This document shows positions 10,877 to 21,271 of a DNA stretch of 64,000 nucleotides, one piece after another. The notes beneath the pieces are model-generated. The model was not told where the DNA came from. It saw only the letters and a list, made by a program, of their open reading frames with translations, and searched no databases. This DNA comes from Acheta domesticus. Taxonomy: Eukaryota; Arthropoda; Insecta; Orthoptera; Gryllidae. Every line of letters starts with the position of its first letter. The first letter of the stretch is position 1. The translations under genes were made by a program, and so were the position numbers. The stretch is from NCBI GenBank assembly GCA_031308135.1, contig JAHLJT010004567.1:128597356-128661355 (forward strand). The letters run 5' to 3'.

Positions 10877-11071
10877 CCCTGAGAAAGAAATTCTGGCATC
10901 TTATCTGGGTGCTGTAGAACATCGTTAATCAGCTCACTTAGTCTTTGGTGAGTGCACCAGAACCTTTTATACCAGAAATTATGAATTTTATCTGGTCCTG
11001 GTGCTTTCCAGTTAAGTTTTTGATTACTTCACTAACCTTTTCATTGGTAAATTCTTGGTGTTGCATAGCAG
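10877..11071 (-). pseudogene. Dong-like copy A, RT first block (fragment)
   Basis: The minus strand reads WKAPGPDKIHNFWYKRF, then a segment ending at PEFLSQG, which joins the Gypsy-1 LTR. Copy B has the matching WKAAGSDGLHNYWLKKF and continues with LTEGRTHLLPKEGD. This places the break between the first two RT blocks. The rest of RT is not in the window. Confidence 0.75.
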
Positions 11072-14000
11072 CAGTGTTGCCAACCCGAATTTTAGTAAAT
11101 TAGTAGATTATATGCCAAATGTTGGTAGAAGTTGGTAGAATGTAAAATGCAAAATTGGTAGATCTACCACCTCAATTTAGAAGATATTTTAAGATTAAAA
11201 ATGCATGAACTGTTCTTAAAATCTTTACTTTTGGAAATTATACATATTTTTATTGAAAAATTTTAAATGTTCTGCGCTAGGCTGCCCGTTGTTTGCCATG
11301 AATCTTTTAGTGCGCAACAATCCCTCTAGAATCCCCGTGCAAATTCTATTTCTCTGGAAGGTTTTCATATTATTAATTGCAGAAAACAGTCTCTCAACGT
11401 TGGCGCTACTATGTGGAAGTGCGAGTAATTTTGTCACGAATTCGCATAGCAGGGGAAACATTGGAGACTGGTCTCCTTTTTTAATGGATGAAACATGCTT
11501 CCAGAATTCTTCAGGTGAATGATCCACATTTTTTTCTGTGAAATGAAATGTCATGTTTCTTAATAATCTCCACTCTCGGTCCAATTCGGTCATGTTTTCT
11601 GGGCATAGTCCTAAAAATAAATATGTAATGTAAATAAAAAATATTCTATGGTGGACGCCATTAATAATTAATTATGTTTTACTTGCCTGGATACTGAACT
11701 CCTAAATGAGCAATAGTTGTGACTGCATGTTTTTCAACGATATGTTTGGGATTCATAAATTTAAGACATTTTAATCTTTGCTTTTGATTAAAACAAAAAC
11801 GCTGCTTTATTTGTTTTACACTCTCCATATAAAAGAGAATGCATTTTTCTTTAAACTATATTATTTCCATTTCATTCATTCTAGCCACAAAGTCTTGTTT
11901 CAATAACAGGGAAATAACATTGCCACCAAGGTAGATTTCTTCAATTGCTAAATGGTTTTGTTTATTTTCGTATTCTAAATTCAAAATTTTGTTCTCTAAA
12001 TCCAAGTTAAGATCCTTGCTACTGTTTTTTTCACCTTCAGTCAGCTGCAGTAATTCTGGTTTAATAAAACATTCCAAGATAGTTTTGTATGTTGTAAAAA
12101 TCCTTTCATATAACAAATAAAGTTTAGGACTTTCTGATTGCATTTCTTTATTAATGTCATGGAAATAGGGCAACACATAATCTAAAAAAATTAAGTATAG
12201 CTCTGTTGAAGGATCCATGGACTTCACATGGATTGTCTGAGCTGCAAGTAGCCTGTCATTCAAAACAGCATTTTGGAAGTATAACTTTAAAGCTGGAAGC
12301 TGTTCTAAAAGCGTTTGACCACAGGAAGTAGAGACAGCCATCTTGTTTGAGCTGGGTGTAGAAGTTTATGGGGTTTTATATCCAGAAAGGACTGGTATTC
12401 TTTATAGTCATCCAGACGTTTTGGGCTATTTTGGATATAATTGTATACATCTCTTGCAAAATCCTCTACACTTCTTGGAAGAGTTTTGTAGGCATAAGAA
12501 GCACACAAATGAAACGAGTGGCAAATGCACTTCATCATGAATAAATGTGGGATCTCATTTGCAAATAGATTGGACAATGAATGGTGTGAACCAAACATAG
12601 TATTTGCACCATCAGCTGCAAACCCAATCATGTTCTGTTTGTAAGGAATATTTTGATTATCAAAATATTCTTTGCATTCATTATGTAATGCTGAGGCAGT
12701 GCCCTCTACAATTGGTATTAAACATAAAAAATTATCTTCCACATTGAAATCTACTGCTGTTCTGGCAATGAGCGCCAAGTGTTTTGTTGTTGATTTGTCT
12801 GTACTTTCATCAACAATCAAATAAAATTTTTCAGTTTGTAAAGTCTTAACTAATTCGCTGTGATATAATTTTCCTATTACATTTGTAACAATGGCTTGTG
12901 CCTTAGTTTTTCGAATGTAATTTCTTTGGCTATTTCAGAATCCGAGCAAACATTTTGAATAAGTTTCTTTAGGTCACCTGAAAAATAATATTTTTTAATA
13001 CCTATAGTGTCTTAATTAAAATTAATTTGTTGCGAATGAAAGCATAGCTTACAGAACATAGCCTACATTTATTAAATAATGAATTTGTAGACCAAGCCGC
13101 AAGCATACTAACCAGCAATATTAAAAGGTGGATTATTTTTTGCCAAAAAAAAGCCATTCTTATTTCTCCAAATTTGATTTTATCCTCAAATGACTTTTTT
13201 GTATGAGTTTGCCCAAACTGGGTTATTGATAGTTGACTTGCTATACCTGAAAACAAGTAGTTAACTTTTTAAAAGATTGGTGTTTTATATATTTAAAAAA
13301 TAGATAAAACGAAATTGCGTATAATTTGCGGATTATAATATATAGGCCTACTTGCACAATCATAGGCAAGCAATGATAAATTCATTGATTGTTAGTTTTC
13401 GTTTGTAAAATTTTAATTAATTATTCAATATTAATTAAACTAAACTGAGCATAAAACCATGGAATAGGAGTTCACCTTTCACACATGGTACATGCTTTAA
13501 ACTATTTGCATGTTTATTTAGAATAAATCTTCCACCAGCACACTTAAGATCACACCTACATGATTTGCAATAAAAATATCCTTCACCCTTGGTACTTTCT
13601 TGAAGCCAACCTGCAAATTCCTTGTCTTTCTCCCATAATTTCGGTCATAGTGCCTTTTTCGGTCATAGTGCATTTTTCGAGCTTTTCGTGGCGGAGTTCC
13701 TAACCTAGAACTGTGCATCGCTTTCGCTGTGTGTGCTGTCAGAATCCATTATAAATAAATGCACGCAACACAGAACAAATAGCAATCAGCACCATTAATA
13801 CGTAGTTGTTTAGTTTCAACAACAAAACAGCACAAAACAGGAGCAAAGATTCACCATTGATTCCGCAACAAACCAACCGGGAATGGGCCACAGAACAGTA
13901 TAATAATGTCTATGGGCGCAAAATGGCGCGAACGGCGAACTGTTGTTGACGGTTTTTTTTGTGATTTATGGCCTGGACTCTATGTATGCTTGACGCGTCG

Positions 14001-14168
14001 TCGCATGGCTCACGCAACGTCGCTGGTCGTTATAAAAATAATTCAAAGTGATGATATATGTCAAACTAATTTAAAAAATAGGTAGTTTTTAGGTCTAGGG
14101 TGGTAGATAGGTAGACTGAAATGAAAATTGGTAGATCTACTAAAAAGTTGGTAGACATGACATCACTG
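11072..14168 (-). mobile_element. hAT DNA transposon (about 3.1 kb) with intron-containing transposase
   Basis: It begins CAGTGTTGCC (11072) and, on the reverse strand, CAGTGATGTC (14168). It is flanked by 8 bp duplications CATAGCAG (11064-11071) and CATGGCAG (14169-14176), which differ by one base. TTGGTAGA motifs crowd both subterminal regions, and a palindrome GGTAGATCTACC lies near the left end. It encodes a degraded hAT transposase and splits Dong-like copy A. Confidence 0.85.
11225..13751 (-). pseudogene. hAT transposase, spliced and degraded
   Basis: The order is N- to C-terminal on the minus strand. A BED-like zinc finger lies at about 13640-13500 (YCKSCRCDLKC..., then HANSLKH). A short second exon is at about 13250-13113. 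The RNase H-like core spans 12820-11856, with VDESTDKS, GFAADGANTMFG, CHSFHLCASY and QTRWLSLL. The C-terminal dimerisation domain lies in 11593-11225 (NVERLFSAINNMKT). GT-AG-type intron ends are visible near 13475/13251, 13112/12978 and 11685/11605. Frameshifts (12340/12305 and a T-run near 13150) and a stop soon after the N-terminal Met make it inactive. The architecture resembles the ZMYM/SCAND3-type hAT proteins. Confidence 0.8.
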
Positions 14169-15230
14169 CATGGCAGTAAAGTTCTCACAGCGTTTCTTTT
14201 CTTCGCCAATCCAACTCGCCCTCAGGTCGCATTCCATCGGATTGGACAACTGATTACTCCAAAAATCACTCACTTGCTGCTGTGTTGGGTACAATCCCTC
14301 GTAATTTTCTTCCTCTTTTTTCCCCAGTTTTCGATAAAAGTTCTTTTCAGATCTTTCAAACAAAACATTATCTCTCTTCCTACTTCTGCTTGTTCTGTAT
14401 CTAGACAACCTGTTTGTCAGGGCTGATAGCTTCTGTTTCAGTGTATCTATACACTGTTGTACTGTCTTATGAGGCTCATCGTGATGAGAGTGGGTCCTTG
14501 TTCTGTCCATAATACATTTCACTTTCTTTTCCAGTTTTGTTGATCGAATATCATCAGCATAACTAGTCATATGAGCAATATCAGATCTTAATCTTTCAAT
14601 GTTTCCAACAAGACGTCTCTCCCAAGGTGGCATCAGCCGACCTTTTCGCTGTCTTCTTGTCGATTGCTCTCAATCTGTTCCCAACACTTTGACCACTGTT
14701 ATTGCAGCACAGTAGATGACAAAATGGAGTGTTTGCAGATCCTACGCTATTGCAACTTCTTCTGGCAAAACCTCACTGTTCATGGTATCCAGAATTCGTG
14801 CCATTCGTCTTGATGTGTTTACCTTAGGTATCACTGGTCTCGTGACGGGACTGGTTCCCTCGAATTGAAACATAACTTCTTTCATTCCATTTTTTAATGT
14901 CTTTGTCAGTCTTTCATCCAAGGTTGTTGGGGCGTTTTCGTGGATCTCTGGGTGAATCTGCGATCTTGGTTCCAAATCTTCCTCTTCATTGTCAGCTCTC
15001 GTGTGACTTCCATTTTTATAGTTTGAAGACGTATCTCAGGGATCAACTTGTTACGTAATATCTCACGATACTGATCGGCTACTCTCTGTTCAGTTACAGA
15101 AAAGTCAGGAAAATACCGCATGAACTCTTTGTATAGCTTCTGCCTGTATCCGGCCTCATCTATTTCAATTTTTGTGACCCTGTAATAAATGCGCATTATT
15201 GTTTCATTAACGGCCGTTGACCATTTCCTG
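14169..15230 (-). pseudogene. Dong-like copy A, pre-RT region of the ORF
   Basis: The minus-strand pieces are 15196-14906 (DEAGYRQKLYKEFMRYFPDF), 14975-14742 (TRPVIPKVNTSRRMARILD) and 14633-14177. The last is Arg/Lys rich, with RNVLFERSEKNFYRKLG-like text and VSDFWSNQLSNPME. This last segment is typical of the region just before RT in R2/R4-type ORFs. Several frameshifts separate the pieces. The reading ends at the hAT insertion. Confidence 0.65.
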
Positions 15231-15412
15231 CGCTGTGTCGGTAGTCCTGCTTAGGTGAGCGCTGGCTGTAGTACCTGCGCAGCACCTTCAGCAGGGGAGG
15301 CATTAGTTGTAGTTTCGCTCCTTCCAGGCAGTCGCTCTTCATGTAACCCGATCAGGATCCCCGCCTGTTCAGCATCTGATCACCACCGGCTCGCACACTG
15401 TCACCCCCAGCG
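15231..15412 (-). other. Dong-like copy A, upstream segment before the Transib
   Basis: This GC-rich stretch lies between the recognisable pre-RT region and the Transib left end. It should encode N-terminal residues of the copy A ORF, but I cannot identify a zinc finger or Myb domain. The last 5 bases (CAGCG, 15408-15412) are the Transib target duplication. Confidence 0.4.
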
Positions 15413-15451
15413 CACAGTGTTCTTTTTTACGCATCTAGGACGACAAAAAAT
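15413..15451 (+). repeat. Transib left TIR, heptamer-23-nonamer
   Basis: The heptamer CACAGTG is at 15413-15419. A 23-base spacer follows, then ACAAAAAAT at 15443-15451. This matches the V(D)J consensus heptamer exactly and its nonamer (ACAAAAACC) at 7 of 9 positions. Confidence 0.9.
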
Positions 15452-15865
15452 CATATTTCTCAAAAACTACTCGTCCAATCTCGATGAAACTTAACATACA
15501 GCATACACTAAAAACACTTATTATACTGTCAGTGTTTCATAATTATATCTTTAATATTTCAATGGGTATTGTTATATATGGCTTTTAATTAATGAATATA
15601 TCAATTAAATACCTCTCAATTTCTTCAGTTCTAAATAATGCAGCTAATTTACTCCTCTCTATTTGTCACGATTTGCTATCTGAACATAACAGAAGTAAAA
15701 TTATAAATTCCTACGAATTATTACGATATCGTTCCTAGTAAAAATGGCAAAAATTCACTTACCTAAAATCAAAGGCAACAGACTGTTCACGAAGGGTCCT
15801 CATCCCTCGCCTCTGATACTCACTGAGTAGATTTATTTCCAGTTAAAATGTTGCATATTTTTCCA

Positions 15866-17182
15866 TCAACCATTGTCATTTGCAAACTGAAGGTTACTGA
15901 AATTTCTTTCCCTGCTACATGGATAAATTATAGGTTCCAGCTTTTTGATTTGCTTCTTCACATTACAATACTCTTCTTTTACAACCTGTGCAGACACTTT
16001 CACATATCGCACTTTAAGAGAGCAAAAAACCGTGTTGATGATGCTCTGGGGTTTTGCCACAATAATCGGCATTCACTTTTGTTGATTTCCAGTCTCAGAG
16101 GGACAACAGAAACGATAAAATTATTTCCATCATCAGATGCAGAATCTGAAAACTTCTGTTTGTAAGTACTGTGACCCGAACTGCCATCAGAACCCCACTT
16201 GCTAAGTAGTGTATACGACTCGAATGCTCTCATATCCATCATCTGCTCGGCCACTTCCTTTTGTGCCTCTAAAAGGGGCTCAGTTGTTGTCTTTAGAAGT
16301 GCTTGTAATCGTACTTCTGCAAATGCCACCTACACGGAAATGCTCACTTGCGGGATAGCAATCCTGCTTGGCTTCGAGAACTGCGGAATACGGTGGAAAC
16401 ATGTTAAAATGTCTCTGTTTTGATTCCTTGTATGAAATTTTGTATTGATGTACCGTTGATTTGCTATCTATAAAATATGCTAGAGCTTGTTCTTTGGTGA
16501 AGTCTTCATTCTTCTCAGCAACAGCACGAGATCTTTTTGAATTAGTTGCTCGTTGAGGAGCAGCCTCACTCAATTCTCTAACAATGTCCGCAGCATCTCG
16601 CTTTCCTGACTGTATAAGAGAACTTTTAATAGCAAAAGATAATTCTTTCGGTGATCTATTTTTTAATAAATCGTTAACTTTCCTTCTCTTGCTTCTTTCA
16701 GTACAATCGTGGAAAAGTTTCATTGGTCGGCCTCTTTTCTTTGTTTCTTCACTTCTTATTTTCTGTGGTGTAATAAGACATTCAGTGAATATGCTTTCTG
16801 GAAAACAAACGCTTCCAGTGAGCCACGCCTCGTTTTGTAGCGCAAATCTTTCTAGATGTCTTCCACATTTCCCCCATTTTGTTTTCATTCTTGCTACGAA
16901 TGTATGTAAAACATTCTTAATATTACGCTCGGAACCCTTTGAACACTGTTGGATGTTCAATATCTGCACAGTGTAATTGTAAATTTCAATACACTCGCTC
17001 TTTCTGCCGCCCCGCTGCCACTGCTCGAATAGCTCGCGCCGGCAGACAGAACGCTCAGGCACTGAAAATGATAAATATTTCTTAAACGCGCAAGAATGCG
17101 CACAAGATAAAAACGAATACTTGTTACCAGATGTCTGCGGGTCTACACAACGAAATATCTCGGTGTCTTCACGTGCATTCAT
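15866..17182 (-). pseudogene. Transib transposase fragment (RAG1-related)
   Basis: Three overlapping minus-strand frames (17182-16280, 16329-16000, 16072-15866) read as one frameshifted protein. The N-terminal part is Cys/His rich and basic, with RGRPMKLFHDCTERSKRRK. The core motif KWGSDGSSGHSTYKQKF (about 16190-16140) carries the first catalytic Asp of the DDE triad, and NPRASSTRFFALLK follows. The second Asp and the Glu are not found, so the catalytic C-terminal half is missing. Transib transposases are the relatives of the RAG1 core. The family call rests mainly on the termini and TSD, with the motif in support. Confidence 0.75.
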
Positions 17183-17561
17183 TAACTTATGTCTCGATAA
17201 AAAGTGAATTAAGATTTTTTAAATTCCTTTTCTAGTCTCATTTTAAAGCCTTATAGAAGGAAGCCTGTACAACTCATCGCAAAGTCCCGTATTCCATTTG
17301 AAAGTACATACAATGACCTTGAGAATCCATAGCACAATATGCATATAAGACGCTAAAGAACGCAGGAATCTAACGCACGAATCAAACTTTTAAACGCCAC
17401 TGCGGCCGGGCTCGGACACCGTCAGCGGAAGTCTATATTTAGCGCAGTGTCTTATCAGTACAGTCCGGTCAGAAATGATACAGCCATCGATTCCGTATGA
17501 TTTGAAGCTTTTGCAATGCGGTGAGCAATGAATGGAAGCCCGTACGTGAAATTAAAAATTT

Positions 17562-17600
17562 GATTTTTGTCGCCCTAGAATGGGAAAATAGAACACAGTG
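17562..17600 (-). repeat. Transib right TIR, heptamer-23-nonamer
   Basis: On the reverse strand the heptamer is CACTGTG (17600-17594). The spacer is exactly 23 bases and the nonamer is ACAAAAATC (17570-17562), 8 of 9 to the V(D)J consensus. The spacer is largely shared with the left end (TTCT, then TCTAGG). Confidence 0.9.
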
Positions 17601-18034
17601 CAGCGGTGGCTCCAGGGGCGCCCCGACGCTCCTCGGGCAGCGGCATGTTTTCCGAGGCTTTTCTTGTAGCACGAGTCTCCATCTTCAGATCTCCAAAGGG
17701 TGCATTTTATTCCTTCTGCCAGGACCAACTGTTGTCTTACCCAGCCATGAGAGCCGCCGTGGACCACTTAATTGGTTCCTCCGCCGACTCCCTAGGTACA
17801 AGCCCAGTTGGCTAACATGTACCATTCGGATTGGTCTTATTCTAGAATTATTTTCTAGTAGCCCTATCAGAACCCCCATCTCTCATCCGTTTGTCGAAAG
17901 TCCCGCCGAAGGGGCTGGTTACCACAACCTTGGGACGCATTCGACTTAACAAGGCTCACCGCGTGAAGGTTGAGAGTGGAGTTGGGTGTGAGAAGTTGTA
18001 GGATGCCTTAGAACACTTCACACCCTTGAGCCCC
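17601..18034 (-). other. 5' end region of Dong-like copy A
   Basis: On the minus strand the copy starts next to the TAA repeat with AAGGGGCTCAAGGGTG. It runs through a segment with only short frames up to the Transib. It presumably holds the 5' UTR and the start of the ORF. The largest frames (17879-17685, 17767-17606) show no domain that I recognise. Confidence 0.45.
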
Positions 18035-18080
18035 TTATTATTATTATTTTTATTATTATTATTATTATTAGTAGTATTAT
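18035..18080. repeat. (TAA)n microsatellite, target of Dong-like insertion
   Basis: This ATT/TAA run separates the 5' end of copy A from the 3' end of copy B. A second TAA-rich run flanks the other side of copy B at 21235-21271. Confidence 0.85.
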
Positions 18081-18149
18081 ATACTTCACAGTTTTTACTT
18101 GTCGGTGAGTCAACCACTCACAGGTATGATGGCCAGGTGTGCAGTTGCT

Positions 18150-19829
18150 TTATTGAAGATTCAGATGGCTTCTAACAATACGACATGTATTCAAAATAAC
18201 TGCCTTCTGCATATTATATATACTTCTGGCATCCAAGTGAAGACACTCTAGTCCTCGAAGTGTCATTTTCGGGATCACTCCTGTGGCTGATATTAATATT
18301 GGCACAGTTGTCACTTTGCTGAGGTTCCACTGAGCAGCGACTTAATGGGCGAGATCGGTATATTTCTGGATCTTCTCTTGGTGTTTTACCGATATATTGT
18401 GGGTGTTAGGTATTGATATATCAATAAGGAAAGCCTGCCGCTGGTTTCTATCAATGTATATCGGGTCTATTGCCGTCAACTTGTCTGTCAGTAATAATGG
18501 AACGATCCCTGTAGAGTGTGTGCTCACTACTTTCAAGCACGTTCTGAGAGACGTTTTTAATACGGCAAGGAAGTGGCGAGTAAGCCCGTTTTCATTGCTA
18601 ATAATTGGTGGACCTGCTTCGCCACTTCATCATGCCTCTTTTTATATTCCAACTGTGCGTGGCCGCTACATCTACTTGCCACGTGTTGGATAGTTTCGCT
18701 TGCGGCATCACATCTACACGTGTTGTATTGGATGGTCGAATCTCTCAGAATGTGTTTTCTGTAGTTCAAAGTTGTCACCACTAGGTTGTGGATAGCTATC
18801 ATGAAGGCTTCTGTCTCCGGAAAGAGATCCCCATGCTGGAGCCATGCGTGCGACGCAAAGATGTCGACTTCTGGATTGCTCAGCTCATGGGGGTACCTTC
18901 CGTGCAGTGTCTTCGCTTTCCATGAGGTTATCTTCTCTTCGGTTTCAGTGACTGGCTGAACAGGTGGATCAGTCATTTTTAGGTTCAGAGGACTATAGTT
19001 ATTATCAACTGCGCTCACTGCTGTCTGAAGTCTCCCACAATGTTCCAAGAAGTATCTTCTGAGTGATGCAATTTGAGAGCTATGTAGATTTATGAGATCT
19101 ACAACACCTCGCCCTCCTTGTGATCTTGGAAGGGTTAAACGCTCAATACTTGAATGGGGATGATGTTTTCGGTGTTGAGTCATAGCTGTTCGAATTGTCC
19201 TCTGGAGATTGTCGAAGTCTGTATTGCTCCATTTAATAACGCCAAAGGAATATGTCAGCACTGGAATAACATATGAATTGATGGCCTGTACAAGATTTCT
19301 AGCAGAGAGTTGAGTTTTCAAGAGTCCATGCAATCGTTTACACACTTCAGTTGTTAGTATGTTTTTGGTGTCAGTGTGTTTAATTCGGAGTGACTGTTGG
19401 AAACCCCAGTATTTGTATGCTTTATGGGGTCCATGAAGCCAATCTTTGGCTCACTATTATTTTCCGAATTTATAACTTGCATACGACCCCGAATGATAAT
19501 CACTCTCCTGCACTTATCCAAACCGAATTTCATCTTGATGTCTTCGGTGAATTTCTCCGTCACGCTAATTAGTTGCCGCATATTATTCTGTGTCTGCATA
19601 GAGCTTCAGGTCATCCATGTAAAGAAGATGCGAGACACGAAGAAGGGTTGAGTTCCTTTTTTAAGAGCGATGCCATAATTAGATGTATTTAGTAGAGTGG
19701 ACAGAGGATTCAAGGCTAAACAGAATAATAAAGGGCTTAAAGAATCACCCTGGAAAATCCCTCGACGGATTTTTGTAGTATCCGTCTGGACGGATTGTTT
19801 TCCATTAGCGAGATAGTTTTGTATTTGTT
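18150..19829 (-). pseudogene. Dong-like copy B, RT C-terminal half, CCHC and restriction-like endonuclease
   Basis: From the minus strand I read motif B IRRGIFQGDSLSPLLF (about 19780) and the catalytic YMDD in LLYMDDLKLYADT (about 19625-19585). A thumb region and LTLPRSQGGRGVVDL follow. Next is the CCHC knuckle (CRCDAASETIQHVASRC). The endonuclease core has DPIYIDRNQRQAFLIDISIP at about 18480-18410, then VTTVPILISATGVIPKM. The ORF ends at about 18150. Frameshifts near 19600, 19350, 18557 and 18342 break the frame. The endonuclease nicks the target to prime reverse transcription. Confidence 0.85.
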
Positions 19830-20605
19830 CTTATCTGAAATGCATTCGAGACCCGGAAGAACAATGTTCTTATTTGAATCGGGAGGATTAATGATGTTTG
19901 TTTTAACATTAGGCCATGAGGACCGATGTTTTTGTCTAAATTGCAGTTGTGGCCATGTGGCCAATGATAAAAATTGACTTAAGGTTGCTGTTTTGCATCT
20001 CTGGTAGTTCTGACGAAATGAGGTTTCAGATAAAAACAAAATGATTAGTGAAGAAATGAGGAAGTGAATGGCGGTAACTGAAATAAGTGATATTTTGCAG
20101 TTTTTAAATTGAATTTACTACATAGAAATTTGAGTGACAAATGAATACATAAATACAAAAAAAACACTGACCTTCCTTTGATGTATAACATGGTACAATA
20201 CTTAAAGCTAAAATACAACCGTGCTTCCTGAGTTGAAGGTGAGAAGTTTGCAGTTGTAGTTCCTTCCGTTCTGCGACGTAATGAAGTTGATGCACAAGAA
20301 ATTACTTAACGTGTGGTCACAACACAATTCAGGTATAACTTGAACATTTACTGTAGTTGAAGTAGTTCAATATAACACGTTTTGTATAGACAATGATGAA
20401 AAAAAACAATGTTTTGAGTGAATTTGTGAGCGCAAGGGCTCGCGTGCGTGTGCCCACAGAGGCGGTTGCCAGCCAGACTATGGCTGCGAACAAGAGTAAC
20501 GTATTTTCCGCCGCCCCCGGCCTGCGCTGTTGCCGGAGCGGTGTCGACTCGGCGAGCGCTGGTTCGGCGTTGCCGCTTTGTCCGCACAGATTCTCGACGC
20601 GATTT
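19830..20605. other. Unidentified insertion inside the Dong-like RT
   Basis: This sequence separates RT motif A from motif B. The right part (20430-20605) is GC-rich and the rest AT-rich. A minus-strand frame at 19849-20039 follows a splice-acceptor-like pyrimidine tract but matches nothing I know. I could not find clean terminal repeats or a duplication, so the type of insertion is open. Confidence 0.5.
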
Positions 20606-21217
20606 GTAACAGTATTCCATCGACTCATCACAGTTTTCAGGAAGTTTTGAACATACGGGTGGATCTTGTATACATCCAAAAACTGAAGGAACCAAGGATG
20701 GAGCACGGTGTCAAATGCTTTAGCATAATCTATGTAGCATGCGTACAAGTTTCTTTGTTCCTCAAGCACTTGCCCCATAATTACAGAGTCTATAATGAGT
20801 TGCTCCTTGCATCCCTGAAATCCAGGTCTACATCCTTTCTGTTCATCCGCTAAGATGTTCTGTTCCTCAATGTGATTCATCAGAAGTTGTGTAATACATG
20901 TTGTTATGAGTTTGTGAAAAGTTTGAAGGCAGGTTATAGGCCTATACTTCGATGGGTCTTTAGTGTCACCCTCCTTTGGTAACAAGTGCGTTCTGCCTTC
21001 AGTAAGAAAGTAAGGTATACATTCTGGATAGTGAAGAAAAGATTGCATTATAGAAGCATAGAAAGCATTGCATTATAGAAAAGATTGCATTATGATTGTG
21101 AGTGCTGGTAAATTTTTTGAGCCAATAATTGTGCAGGCCATCACTGCCCGCTGCTTTCCATTTATGGGCCTTCAAAGCTGCGTGGACAACTTCCACAGTA
21201 ATGATTGGTTCATCCAT
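20606..21217 (-). pseudogene. Dong-like copy B, RT N-terminal blocks
   Basis: It reads WKAAGSDGLHNYWLKKF, then a short internal duplication near 21040-21095 and LTEGRTHLLPKEGD. YRPITCLQTFHKLI and EQKGCRPGFQGCKEQL follow. The palm motif A is YIDYAKAFDTVLHPW. The frame is lost at about 20605, where unrelated sequence begins, just after MSRWNTV. Confidence 0.85.
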
Positions 21218-21234
21218 TCGTGTGATATCTCGGC

Positions 21235-21271
21235 TTATTATATATTATTATTGTTATTATTTTTATTATTA
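21235..21271. repeat. TAA-rich run flanking Dong-like copy B
   Basis: An imperfect ATT/TAA run directly at the truncated 5' end of copy B. With 18035-18080 it brackets the insertion, as expected for insertion into a TAA microsatellite. Confidence 0.75.

Larger units (their letters stand above)
15413..17600 (-). mobile_element. Transib DNA transposon with RSS-like ends
   Basis: The terminal repeats of about 40 bp start CACAGTG (15413) and, on the reverse strand, CACTGTG (17600). They are flanked by the 5 bp duplication CAGCG at 15408-15412 and 17601-17605. CACWRTG ends, a GC-rich 5 bp TSD and a RAG1-related transposase fragment define Transib. At 2,188 bp it is shorter than expected for an autonomous copy, so the interior is probably deleted. 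Confidence 0.9.
10877..18034 (-). mobile_element. Dong/R4-like non-LTR retrotransposon, copy A (split by hAT and Transib, cut by Gypsy-1)
   Basis: The minus-strand pieces run 18034-17601, 15412-14169 and 11071-10877, broken by a Transib and a hAT and ended by Gypsy-1. The pieces encode the pre-RT region and the first RT block of an RLE-type element, collinear with copy B at 18.1-21.2 kb. The 5' end abuts a TAA microsatellite. Dong elements are known to insert in TAA repeats. Confidence 0.75.
18081..21235 (-). mobile_element. Dong/R4-like non-LTR retrotransposon, copy B (5' truncated)
   Basis: A minus-strand element encoding RT and a C-terminal restriction-like endonuclease. It is 5' truncated at the first RT block and bounded on both sides by TAA repeats. 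About 0.77 kb of foreign sequence (19830-20605) splits the RT. TAA-repeat targeting and the EQKGCRPGFQGCKEQL RT block point to the Dong/R4 group. Confidence 0.8.

Noticed and set aside
15255..15494. Plus-strand frame across the Transib left end
   Set aside because: It crosses the insertion boundary, so it can only be a chance frame.
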